From Alienimonas sp043951915 (lineage in GTDB: Bacteria > Planctomycetota > Planctomycetia > Planctomycetales > Planctomycetaceae): a stretch of DNA of 23,377 nucleotides. The position numbers were made by a program, and so were the translations under genes. Below, one piece after another: positions 1 through 6,995 of this stretch. The DNA is taken from contig NZ_JBINJD010000076.1 of the NCBI RefSeq assembly GCF_043951915.1, forward strand, positions 1-23,377, given 5' to 3'. Position 1 is the stretch's first letter, and every line of letters starts with the position of its first letter. The notes beneath the pieces were generated by a model, which was given only the letters and a program-made list of their open reading frames with translations, did not search any database and was not told where the DNA came from.

Positions 1-103
1 CGGCGCCCCAGCGGAGTTCCCCGCAGAACAGCAGGAACAGGACGGCGGCCGCCGCCAGCGTGAGCGCGGCTTCCTTCACGGGAGCGGGGGCGGCGTCGTT
101 CAC
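1..103 (-). CDS. mreD: MreD-like membrane protein, N-terminal fragment (cut by window edge)
   Basis: Only the first 34 codons are inside the window. The frame opens with GTG at 103-101, and this start overlaps the TGA stop of mreC as GTGA, which implies translational coupling. The visible residues begin with a short polar stretch and then enter a hydrophobic helix (LTLAAAAVLFLLFCGE), as expected for the first membrane segment of MreD, the integral membrane partner of MreC in the elongasome. Identity rests mainly on position directly after mreB and mreC, because MreD is weakly conserved and almost nothing of it is visible. It could instead be another small membrane protein. Confidence 0.6.
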   Translation of the reverse strand, partial: MNDAAPAPVKEAALTLAAAAVLFLLFCGELRWGA

Positions 104-978
104 GGCAGGCCCCCCCCCGCCCCGACGCGGCGCCGGTTCAACCCGGCCCGGACGACCTCCACGGAACCGACCGCCTCGGCGAGGCTCGCCAGCGGACGGA
201 CCCGGATGCGGCGCCGGCCGTCCGCCGCGGCCGGTTCGACCGCCGCCACCACGCCGACCGGCAGCGCCGCGCCGCCGGTCTCCGCGGCTTCGCAGGTCAC
301 GACGGCGCCCGGGGCGACGGTCGCGGCGGTGGGGACGTGCAGCAGAACGGCGCCGTCCCGCCCGTCGCCGGCCAGCACCGCGGTCGCCTCCTCCCCGCCG
401 CCCGGCAGGGCGACGGCGAGGCGGAAATCGGCGTCGGTCACCGGCCGCACCGTCGCCGTCCAGCGGCCCGCCGCCGCGATCCGGCCGGCGACGGCCCCGT
501 CCGTCACGACGAGGTCGCCGACGTGCACCTGCCGGTCGGCGCCGGCGTCGAGCACGGGCAGTCCGCCGCTCAACAGTTCCGCGTCCTCGGCGGCCGCCTC
601 TCGACCGACGCGGTCCACCAGCAGTTCCGCGACGGCTCCCCGCCGCTCCGCCGTGCCGAGCGTCGCGGCCGTCAGCCAGAGCGGCCCGACCAGCCGGTCC
701 GCCGGGTCGTCCGCCGGGCGGCGGGCCAGTTCCGTCCGCAACCGGGCCACCTCCCGGGCGAGTTCCGCCACGGGCTCCTCGCCGTTTTCCTCACTCCCCG
801 CAGCCGGGACGGGAACGGCCGGCAGGCAGGCGAGGACCGGACCGGCGAGGTCGTGCAGCCGGGCGCGGAGGATCACCTCGACGCCCGGCGGGGCGGCGGC
901 GAGCAGCGCCCCGAGGGCGAGCGCCGCCAGCGTCGGCCACGGACCGCGGCGGGGGGAGTCGTCGGGCCGTCCGCTCAC
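100..978 (-). CDS. mreC: Rod-shape protein MreC
   Basis: The protein has 292 residues, close to the usual 270-370 for MreC. MreC is a bitopic inner-membrane protein whose periplasmic part links MreB filaments to the peptidoglycan elongation machinery. After a short basic N-terminus there is one membrane helix (about residues 15-30), then a short helical stretch and the two-barrel beta domain with repeated turns such as VHVGDLVVTDGAVAGRI and VAPGAVVTCEA. The GTG at 978-976 is chosen because it overlaps the mreB stop (GTGA) and leaves the helix near the N-terminus; longer in-frame starts would run back inside mreB. The 3' end holds nine consecutive G on the coding strand (118-110), just before the stop shared with mreD. 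The identity is supported by mreB upstream and the general fold pattern rather than strong sequence motifs. Confidence 0.8.
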   Translation of the reverse strand: MSGRPDDSPRRGPWPTLAALALGALLAAAPPGVEVILRARLHDLAGPVLACLPAVPVPAAGSEENGEEPVAELAREVARLRTELARRPADDPADRLVGPLWLTAATLGTAERRGAVAELLVDRVGREAAAEDAELLSGGLPVLDAGADRQVHVGDLVVTDGAVAGRIAAAGRWTATVRPVTDADFRLAVALPGGGEEATAVLAGDGRDGAVLLHVPTAATVAPGAVVTCEAAETGGAALPVGVVAAVEPAAADGRRRIRVRPLASLAEAVGSVEVVRAGLNRRRVGAGGGLP

Positions 979-2036
979 GCGGCCCTCGCCGCGGGGGTCA
1001 GCCAGTGCTTCCACACGTCCCGGTTCTCCAGCGCCACGACGGCCCCGCGAACGGCGGCGGCGCCGGGGTCCGGGGCGATCCGGACCGGGAGGTTCAGCCG
1101 GTCGGAGAGATAGCGGTCCAGCCCCCGCAGGTTCGCCCCGCCGCCGCACAGGGTGAGTCCGCCGCGGGCCAGATCGGCGACCAGTTCGGTGCCGCAGTCC
1201 TCCACCGTCTCTGCGATCGCGGTGATGATCTTCTCCAGCGGATCGGCGAGGGCGTCGCGGATCTCCTCGGCGGTAACGGCCACGGTCCGGGGCACCCGGC
1301 CGGCGACGTCCAGGCCGCTGACCTCCGTCGTCGCCTCGTCCCCGGTGCGGGCAGCGGAACCGACCTCGTGCACGACGCGGGCGGCGGTCTCGGCGCCGAT
1401 CTTCAACCCGTGGACCGACCGCAGGTGCTCCTTTACGGCGACGGCCCAGTCGTCCCCGCCGGTGCGGATCGAACGGCCGGCGATGCGGTCGCCGAGGCTC
1501 AGCACGGCGACTTCGCAGGTCGCCGCCCCGACGGTGCAGATCAGGCTGGCGATCGGTTCGCTGACCGGCAGCCCCGCCCCCAGCGCGGCGGCCCGGGCGG
1601 CGTCCAGCAGACCGACCGACCCGGCCCCGGCCCGCTCCAGCACGCCGACCGCCGCCCGGCGCTCCACCGGCGTCAGGCCGCCGGCGACCGTCAGCAGCAC
1701 CCGGCTGCGGGGCCCGCGACGGCCGCGGCGGGCCTTCTGAATGAGCACGGCCAACAGCGCCTCGGCGAGGTCGAAGTCCGCCACGACCCCGCCCACGATC
1801 GGCCGCACCGCGTCCACCCCCGCCGGGGTGCGGCCGAGCGTCTGGCTGGCCAGTCGGCCCACCGCCGCCCCGCGACCCAACACCCGGCGTCCGCCGCGGG
1901 CCACGGCGACGACCGTCGGTTCGTCAATCAGCCGCGGCACGGGCGAACGGTCCCCGGCGACCGCGACCCGGCAGCGGGCGCTGCCGAGGTCCACGGCCAA
2001 ATCCGGCCGGACGGTGCGGGTCAGCCGCCGCCACAT
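975..2036 (-). CDS. mreB: Divergent MreB-family actin-like protein
   Basis: The 353-residue protein aligns by eye over the full length of MreB, the bacterial actin homologue that positions wall synthesis. Conserved MreB blocks include a basic, Trp-containing N-terminus (MWRRLTRTVR) like the membrane-binding helix, DAVRPIVGGVVADFDLAE (75-92), TPVERRAAV (122-130), ALGAGLPVSEP (151-161) and the adenosine loop LCGGGANLRGLD (296-307). Several nucleotide-site motifs are altered. Phosphate loop 1 reads DLGSARCRV instead of the usual DLGTAN. The usual IEEPMAAAIG reads LDAARAAALG. Phosphate loop 2, normally VDIGGGTTEVAV, reads CTVGAATCEVAV, so its Asp and two Gly are lost. It is probably a weak or inactive ATPase. 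ATG at 2036 is preferred because it matches the usual MreB N-terminus; an upstream extension has no family similarity. Confidence 0.82.
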   Translation of the reverse strand: MWRRLTRTVRPDLAVDLGSARCRVAVAGDRSPVPRLIDEPTVVAVARGGRRVLGRGAAVGRLASQTLGRTPAGVDAVRPIVGGVVADFDLAEALLAVLIQKARRGRRGPRSRVLLTVAGGLTPVERRAAVGVLERAGAGSVGLLDAARAAALGAGLPVSEPIASLICTVGAATCEVAVLSLGDRIAGRSIRTGGDDWAVAVKEHLRSVHGLKIGAETAARVVHEVGSAARTGDEATTEVSGLDVAGRVPRTVAVTAEEIRDALADPLEKIITAIAETVEDCGTELVADLARGGLTLCGGGANLRGLDRYLSDRLNLPVRIAPDPGAAAVRGAVVALENRDVWKHWLTPAARAA

Positions 2037-2163
2037 GCGAGGGGGAAAGTTCGGTTCGTGCGGGGGTGCGGAGAAACGCTTCGGGCGCGAACCGAGGGTT
2101 GTCGTTCTCGGGAGGGGGCGGCGCGAAGGGCGATTTGGGCAGAAGTCGCCGCGCAGCAAACGA

Positions 2164-2193
2164 CCCGAGCCGGAGCGTTCGCTCCGGCTCGGG
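2164..2193 (-). terminator. Strong GC hairpin between the mini-protein gene and mreB
   Basis: Perfect 14-base arms at 2164-2177 and 2180-2193 flank two bases, so the real loop is probably four bases closed by 13 pairs. It lies 41 bases after the stop of the 44-residue protein gene and 127 bases before the mreB start. On the minus strand it is followed by TCGTTT, only a weak U tract. It could terminate the coiled-coil transcript or attenuate read-through into mreBCD. Confidence 0.55.
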
Positions 2194-2234
2194 CCGAGGT
2201 CGTGCGGCGGATCGGCTGCGACGGATCGGCCCGG

Positions 2235-2369
2235 TCAGGGGGCGATCTGCCAGCCGTAGGAGCCGAGGTGCAGGACCAGGAAGATGATCCCGCAGGCCAG
2301 CGCGCCGACGGCACAGGCCAACAGCACGTCGTAGACGCCCGGTTCGGGACTAGAGTCGGGTCTTGACAT
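2235..2369 (-). CDS. 44-residue single-helix membrane protein
   Basis: A small frame starts with ATG at 2369-2367 and ends with TGA at 2237-2235. The product has a polar N-terminus (MSRPDSSPEPGVYD), one hydrophobic helix (about residues 15-36, VLLACAVGALACGIIFLVLH) and a short tail ending in GWQIAP. Its first 20 bases overlap the 3' end of the coiled-coil gene in another frame, which favours coupled translation. The amphipathic boundary pattern (acidic start, uninterrupted helix, aromatic Tyr and Trp at the interfaces) looks like a real single-pass protein and not random GC-rich frame content. I do not recognise a family. A role in the envelope next to mreB is only suggested by its neighbours. 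Confidence 0.68.
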   Translation of the reverse strand: MSRPDSSPEPGVYDVLLACAVGALACGIIFLVLHLGSYGWQIAP

Positions 2370-3198
2370 CGTCGCCCTCTTTCACGGTGGCAGTGGGGTT
2401 TTTGGAGATGAGGTTGGCGATCGCGTAGTCGTAGTAGACCTCGGTCAGCCGGATCTTGCCGACGTACTTGCCGCCGCCGGTCATGCGGACGACCTCCAAC
2501 TCGTCGCCCTGGCGAAGGCCGTCGTCGCTGCCGAGGGAGATGGACACCTTCGTGCCGGCGCTGCCGCGGTCCTCGACGGCCGTGATCTTGCCGGAGACGT
2601 CCGGAGGAACTTCGGAGCCGGTGTAGGAGGCGTTCGGGGCGACGCCGAGTTCGCGAAGCTGGGCCCGCAGGGCGCCGAGTTCGTCCAACAGCCGGTTGTT
2701 GGTCTGCGTCATCTGGGCGATGGTCACGGACTGGCTGAACCTCTCGTCGGTGAGGGCGGCGATCTCGGCCTCGGCCTCGACGAACTTCTCGGAGAGGTCC
2801 GCGGTCCGCCGGCGGCCGGCGAGCACCTCGACGCGGCGGTCCTCAGCCTCGGCCTGGGCGATCTCGGTGTCCGCCGTCTGCACGTTCAGGGCGGTATTGG
2901 TCGTCGCCAGTTCGCCCCGGAGCAGTTCGTTCTGCTCGGCGAGCTGGGTGGCGGTCTGGGTCTGACGGTCCCGCTCGTCGATCACCTGGGCCAACTCGGC
3001 CTGCAGGTCGCCGATCTCGACCCGCAGTTGTTCTTCGAGGTCGTTCTTCTCCGTGTCCAGCGCGGCGTACCGCTCCTTCTCCGCCTTCAAGGCCTCGCGG
3101 TAGTTGAACTGGGCGGAGTAGACCGCCGCCGACAGCGAGGCGAACACCAGGCTGAGGGCCAGGATCAGCCCGATCAGGATTTTGCCGAACAGGGTCAT
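2350..3198 (-). CDS. Membrane-anchored coiled-coil protein with C-terminal beta domain
   Basis: The 282-residue protein starts with a basic-then-hydrophobic anchor (about residues 7-28), followed by a long Glu/Gln/Ala-rich coiled coil (about 33-185), and ends in a beta-rich domain (about 200-282) with the pattern KVSISLGSDDGLRQGDELEVVR and KYVGKIRLTEV. That pattern of a glycine turn followed by an xVxR strand occurs in MreC-like and FlgT C-terminal-like beta domains. The coiled coil would project the domain into the periplasm. No enzyme motif or cysteine is visible. It is the second gene of a minus-strand set: another coiled-coil protein lies upstream and the 44-residue protein overlaps its end. 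The architecture resembles MreC (helix, coil, beta domain), so an envelope scaffold role is plausible, but I cannot assign a named function. Confidence 0.85.
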   Translation of the reverse strand: MTLFGKILIGLILALSLVFASLSAAVYSAQFNYREALKAEKERYAALDTEKNDLEEQLRVEIGDLQAELAQVIDERDRQTQTATQLAEQNELLRGELATTNTALNVQTADTEIAQAEAEDRRVEVLAGRRRTADLSEKFVEAEAEIAALTDERFSQSVTIAQMTQTNNRLLDELGALRAQLRELGVAPNASYTGSEVPPDVSGKITAVEDRGSAGTKVSISLGSDDGLRQGDELEVVRMTGGGKYVGKIRLTEVYYDYAIANLISKNPTATVKEGDDVKTRL

Positions 3199-3316
3199 GG
3201 CGGGGGGCGGCGAGGGGAGACGGACGGGAAAGTGTACGGGCGCGGCGACGGGTCGCGGAGCGCCCGCCGACGACGGCGGCCGACGTCAGCGGGGCGGGCG
3301 ACTCGGGCGGGGCAGG

Positions 3317-3970
3317 TTATTCGAGGCGTTCGGTGAGTTGCTGACGACGCCGCTCCGCCCGGGCCAGCGCCCCCTCCAGCCGTACCAGGCGATCCTTCAG
3401 AGCTTCGATCTGTTCATCGATGCGGTAGGCGTCGGTCCGGATCGCGTCGAGTTCCGCGTCGAGCCGGTCGGCGTCCTCGGCCCGCGTGGCGGCTTCGGAG
3501 CGGAGCTGTTCGGCCTGGGCGGCGAGGCGGGCGCCCTCCGCGGTGAGTTCCTCCACCTCCCGCGTGAGTTCCTCGTACTCCGCCTGCTGGGCGGCGATGC
3601 GGGCGTCCATCGCGATCAGGTCCGCCTTGTTCAACTGCGTGCGGCGGGGAACCTCCGCCTCCATCCGATCGACCCGGTCCTGCAGGGCCTGACGTTCGGC
3701 CTGGGTGCGGGTCGTCTTCTCCCGGTAGGCCGCGACGACGGCGGCGGGCAGGGAGTCGGCGGTCGTCACCGTTTCCGTCGTCACCCGGTCGGTGACCTGA
3801 TACCGGATCGGCTGATCACCGCCGCCGACGGGGGTGATGGAGAATTCGTCCAACTCCGCGGCCCGGGCGTCCCAGTTCTGCCCGCCGGCGCTGATCGCCG
3901 CGGCGAACCCGCAGAACAGCACGCAGAGCACGAACGCGGCGACCGCCAACGGTTTGCCGAGTCGAGCCAT
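3317..3970 (-). CDS. Coiled-coil protein with N-terminal membrane anchor
   Basis: The 217-residue product begins MARLGKPLAVAAFVLCVLFCGFAA, an uncleaved anchor or signal segment (about residues 7-26). A short globular linker (about 30-80) contains DRVTTETVTTADSLP. The remainder is a highly charged heptad-rich coiled coil up to the C-terminus (about 80-217) ending RRRQQLTERLE. No catalytic motif is visible. It precedes the other coiled-coil gene by 118 bases on the same strand, so the two are probably co-transcribed and may interact through their coils. A perfect TTGACA lies 83-88 bases upstream. The family is not recognised; a structural envelope role is inferred only from shape. Confidence 0.85.
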   Translation of the reverse strand: MARLGKPLAVAAFVLCVLFCGFAAAISAGGQNWDARAAELDEFSITPVGGGDQPIRYQVTDRVTTETVTTADSLPAAVVAAYREKTTRTQAERQALQDRVDRMEAEVPRRTQLNKADLIAMDARIAAQQAEYEELTREVEELTAEGARLAAQAEQLRSEAATRAEDADRLDAELDAIRTDAYRIDEQIEALKDRLVRLEGALARAERRRQQLTERLE

Positions 3971-4000
3971 GGGGGAATACGGTGCGGGGACGCGGGGAAA

Positions 4001-4018
4001 GCGACGGGATTCCGTCGC
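4001..4018. repeat. Short inverted repeat upstream of coiled-coil gene
   Basis: GCGACGG at 4001-4007 and CCGTCGC at 4012-4018 form a perfect 7-base stem around GATT. It sits 31 bases before the start codon of the minus-strand coiled-coil gene and downstream of the candidate promoter, so it would lie in the 5' leader. It could be an operator or a leader hairpin, or a chance match in GC-rich DNA. Confidence 0.35.
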
Positions 4019-4029
4019 GGGAGGCCAAT

Positions 4030-4058
4030 ATCGTGCGGGGGGGCCGCGGGCCTGTCAA
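4030..4058 (-). promoter_or_regulatory. Candidate sigma70-type promoter for coiled-coil operon
   Basis: Reading the minus strand, a perfect TTGACA is at 4058-4053. With a 17-base spacer the -10 would be CACGAT (4035-4030, 3 of 6 matches); an alternative GATATT (4032-4027, 4 of 6) needs a 20-base spacer. Either would start transcription some 45-60 bases before the ATG at 3970. A perfect -35 hexamer is unusual in this GC-rich DNA, but the -10 is weak. Confidence 0.4.
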
Positions 4059-4452
4059 ACTGCGATCGGCGTCGCCGGCCCCCCGGGTGCACGTCGTTCG
4101 CTCCCCCCCACAGGACCGCGCCAACCGCCCCGACGGGTCGTTCGGAGCGGGACGGCCGTGCGGACGGCGGCGGCTGTTCGGGGTGGGGCGGCGCTCCGGA
4201 TCGCGCCGCTCGGGCGCTGCGGGGCGGACGGACGCGTCGGGGTCGGCCGGGGGATTCTCCCGGCGATCGGCGCGGCGAGCGCCGACGACGCCGGCGGCGC
4301 GTGCGTGTTCAATGAAATCTTCACGGGGAACTGCCTACCATTCCGGAAACGCTGTCGCCCCGGGGTCGTTTCGATACCCTCGGAACGCATCCGCGGCGCC
4401 GTTCGGCCCCGTTCTCCCCTCCGCCCCATCTTCACACCGCGAGGTCCCGCCT

Positions 4453-5379
4453 GTGGCCACCGAGCGCGCCTGCCGGTTCGAGCAGGACGGCAATCTTCTC
4501 ATCATTACCCTGCTCCCGGAGTTGGCGGAGGTGCCGTGGGCGGACGTGGAGGAGATTGGGTCCAGCCTGGAAAACCGGGTGCTGGACCGGGATAAGCCGC
4601 AGGTGATCGTCGATCTGACGCCGTTGGCCCACATGGGCAGCGGGATGGTGGCCCTGGTGGTGCGCATCTGGAAGGCCGCTCAGCAGCAGGGCGGCAAGTT
4701 CGCGGTGGTGAACGACCATGAATTGGTGGGCGAGGTCCTCCAGCTGGCGGGGCTGGCCGACCGCTGGACGATCGTCACCTCCCGGGAGCAGGCGCGGAAG
4801 CACCTCGACGTGCGAGCCCAGGCGAGGCCGGCCCGGTCGGCGACCGTCGGGGGGAACGCCGCGTCCGACTCCGCCGGGGGCGGCGGGCTGCTGGCGGCCT
4901 GCGGCGTCGCCGCGGTCCTGCTGAGCGCCGCGGCGCTGATCCTGATGTTCCTCGCCCCGGAACTGCTGCCGGCCGTTGCGTTGAAGGCGGCCCTGTTCGC
5001 CGGGGCGGTGCTCGGCATCGTGCTGGGGACCCTCGCCCTGGCCTGGTATCTCGGCGTGCCCCGCTTCACCGGCGTGGGCGTGCTGCTGTGCAGCGTGGCC
5101 CTGCTGGTCGCGGGCCTGGTCCTCGAACCGAACCGGGGACTCGACCTGAACGCCGACGCCGACGGCTCCGCGGACCTCGTCGTCCCCGACGCCGCCCCGC
5201 CCGGAGAGCCGGATCCCGCCGACCCGGCCGCCACGCCGGATCCCGCTCCGGCCGACCCCGCCGCCGAGTCGGTGGAGCCGGAAGAAGAGGAGATCGACGA
5301 CGCGGCCCTGATCGGCTCCGGCGCGCCGGAGTCCCAGCGCCCCACCGAAGTCCTCTCCGCCGACTCCGTCCGCGACTGA
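4453..5379 (+). CDS. Membrane-anchored STAS-domain protein
   Basis: The 308-residue protein has an N-terminal STAS domain (about 8-115), the fold of anti-sigma-factor antagonists such as SpoIIAA. Blocks seen are QVIVDLTPLAHMGSGMVALVVRIWK (in shortened form, 50-74) and GKFAVVNDHELVGEVLQLAGL. By alignment the phosphorylatable Ser position is kept (Ser63) while the usual preceding Asp and following Ser are Gly. After a linker come three predicted membrane helices (about 146-168, 173-198, 206-224) and an acidic, Pro-rich tail (230-308) with an EPEEEEIDD patch. GTG at 4453 is chosen because the STAS domain starts right after it and GAGG lies 8 bases upstream; the open frame continues upstream without domain content. 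It precedes the ATPase gene by 96 bases on the same strand. No anti-sigma kinase or phosphatase is nearby. Confidence 0.82.
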   Translation: MATERACRFEQDGNLLIITLLPELAEVPWADVEEIGSSLENRVLDRDKPQVIVDLTPLAHMGSGMVALVVRIWKAAQQQGGKFAVVNDHELVGEVLQLAGLADRWTIVTSREQARKHLDVRAQARPARSATVGGNAASDSAGGGGLLAACGVAAVLLSAAALILMFLAPELLPAVALKAALFAGAVLGIVLGTLALAWYLGVPRFTGVGVLLCSVALLVAGLVLEPNRGLDLNADADGSADLVVPDAAPPGEPDPADPAATPDPAPADPAAESVEPEEEEIDDAALIGSGAPESQRPTEVLSADSVRD

Positions 5380-5475
5380 CCGACGCCGCCGCGTCCGGCC
5401 CGTCGACCGTTCCCCCGTCCCGTCCGCCCCGCTTCACTCGCCCCCCGTTCCCCCGCCTCCCGCCGGATCGCCCCC

Positions 5476-6891
5476 GTGAGTACCGACGCCCCGAACGCCG
5501 ACCGTCCGCAGGCGAGCGACCCCGCCCGGCCGCGGCGGAACCCCTCCGAGCAGCGGGCCCTCCAGGCGGAGCTGCGCGAGCTGGCGGACGTCGTCGGCCC
5601 CGGCCCGCTGGTCGACCTGCTGTTGGAACGCGCCTTCCAGATGCAGGCGACGGACATCCACCTCGACCCCACCGGCAACGACCTGCGGGTCCGCGTGCGG
5701 GTGGACGGCCTGCTGCACGACATCCTCCGCCTGCCCTCGGACGCCCAGAACCAGGTCATCAGCCGGGTCAAACTGCTGGGCGGGATGGACATCACCGAGC
5801 GCCGCCACGCTCAGGACGGGCACATCTCCAACAGCATCGCCGGCGTCGAGCGGGACGTGCGGATCGGCAGCGGGCCGACGATCCACGGCGAACGTCTCGT
5901 GCTGCGGCTCATGCCTGAAAGCGGGAACTTCACTCGGTTCGACGAACTCGGCATCCGCAAGGCCCAGCAGGAACTGCTCGAACGCCAGCTCAACCGGCCC
6001 TACGGCATGGTGTTGTCCGTCGGCCCGGTCGGCAGCGGCAAGACGACCACGATGTACGCCGGCCTGCACGGCCTGAACGAGCCCCACCGCAGCCTCGTCA
6101 CGATCGAGGACCCGGTCGAACGTCGGATCGAGGGCGTGAACCAGATTCAGGTCGACAACCGCACGAGCTTCGGCTTCGCCGAGGCCCTCCGGGCCACCCT
6201 GCGGCAGGACCCGAACGTGATGATGGTCGGCGAGATCCGCGACGCGGAGACCGCCCACATTGCCGGCCGGGCGGCGCTGACCGGCGTGCTGGTGCTCTCC
6301 ACGATGCACGCCAACGACGCCGCCAGCGCCGTCGACGTGCTGCGGGAGTTCGACGTGCCCCCCGCCGTCATCGCCGATGCGGTCAACTGCATCGTCTCCC
6401 AGCGCCTGCTCCGCCGGGCCAGCGAACGCAGCCGCGAGGAGTACAGCCCGGACGACGCCACCGCGGAGATCCTCGGCCTCTCCGAGGAGGAGCGGGCGAA
6501 CGTCACCCTGGTCCGCGGCATCCCCGCGGAGGAGAACTTCCAAACCGGCTACGTCGGCCGGACCGGCGTCTACGAGGTGATGCCGATCGACGGCGACGTG
6601 CGGAAGGCGATTCTCCGCGGCGCCCCGACGCGGGAGATCCGCGAGATCGCCCTGGCCAACGGCATGAGCACGCTCGAGGACGAGGCCCGGGCCAAGGTGC
6701 TCAGCGGCGAAACGACCGTCGAGGAGTTCGTGCGGTTGCAGGCCGGGCTCTCCGACGACCCGACCGGCAAGCGGGACCGCCCCGGCCGCGGGTTCGGCGG
6801 CACGCCGGACCGCCCCGCCGACGGCCCGCCGCAGGGCGGCGGCGACGGCCGCCCGAACGCCCCGAAGTCCTCCCCCGTCCGCGTGGCCTGA
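5476..6891 (+). CDS. GspE/PilB-family secretion ATPase lacking the zinc motif
   Basis: The 471-residue protein belongs to the type II secretion / type IV pilus assembly ATPases, cytoplasmic hexamers that drive pseudopilus or pilus assembly. Motifs: N2 domain block ATDIHLDPTGNDLRVRVRVDGLL (in part, 58-80), Walker A GPVGSGKT (183-190), Asp box TIEDPVE (209-215), Walker B NVMMVGEIRDAET (247-259) and His box STMHAND (275-281). In typical GspE/PilB a CxxC...CxxC zinc subdomain follows; here the matching segment (312-360) reads RRASERSREEYSPD and GIPAEENFQTGYVGRTGVYEV, with no cysteines. The GspE N1 domain is also absent and the C-terminus adds a Gly/Pro/Arg-rich tail (430-471). It starts with GTG. 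No GspF, pilin or secretin gene is next to it; its only close partner is the STAS membrane protein. Confidence 0.9.
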   Translation: MSTDAPNADRPQASDPARPRRNPSEQRALQAELRELADVVGPGPLVDLLLERAFQMQATDIHLDPTGNDLRVRVRVDGLLHDILRLPSDAQNQVISRVKLLGGMDITERRHAQDGHISNSIAGVERDVRIGSGPTIHGERLVLRLMPESGNFTRFDELGIRKAQQELLERQLNRPYGMVLSVGPVGSGKTTTMYAGLHGLNEPHRSLVTIEDPVERRIEGVNQIQVDNRTSFGFAEALRATLRQDPNVMMVGEIRDAETAHIAGRAALTGVLVLSTMHANDAASAVDVLREFDVPPAVIADAVNCIVSQRLLRRASERSREEYSPDDATAEILGLSEEERANVTLVRGIPAEENFQTGYVGRTGVYEVMPIDGDVRKAILRGAPTREIREIALANGMSTLEDEARAKVLSGETTVEEFVRLQAGLSDDPTGKRDRPGRGFGGTPDRPADGPPQGGGDGRPNAPKSSPVRVA

Positions 6892-6926
6892 GAGCTTCTT
6901 CGTTCGTCGTCCCAACAAGCGGCACC

Positions 6927-6959
6927 AGCGTCCCAGCCCCTCCCAGGGGCCGGGACGCT
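6927..6959. terminator. Bidirectional terminator hairpin
   Basis: Arms of 15 bases at 6927-6941 and 6945-6959, with one mismatch and a three-base loop, lie between the convergent ATPase and HExxH-protein genes. A short TCGCTTT follows on the plus strand. It is well placed to end transcription from both sides. A smaller GAGCCG/CGGCTC hairpin at 6983-6997 overlaps the stop codon of the minus-strand gene. Confidence 0.7.
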
Positions 6960-6995
6960 TCGCTTTCCGGGAACGCCGCTCCGAGCCGCCGCGGC

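Larger units (their letters stand above)
3971..4452. other. Divergent intergenic region without a gene
   Basis: This 482-base stretch separates the coiled-coil genes (minus) from the STAS gene (plus). Its left part holds a short inverted repeat and a minus-strand TTGACA promoter candidate. Positions 4306-4350 form a locally AT-richer patch in an otherwise GC-saturated region, a plausible place for a plus-strand promoter of the STAS/ATPase pair, although I find no convincing -35/-10 pair there. I see no small protein frame with believable composition and no RNA gene. Confidence 0.6.

Noticed and set aside
60..2366. Long open plus-strand frame of 768 codons over mreC and mreB
   Set aside because: It is Arg/Pro/Ala-rich without domains and lies opposite genes with clear family blocks. 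High GC removes stop codons in shadow frames.
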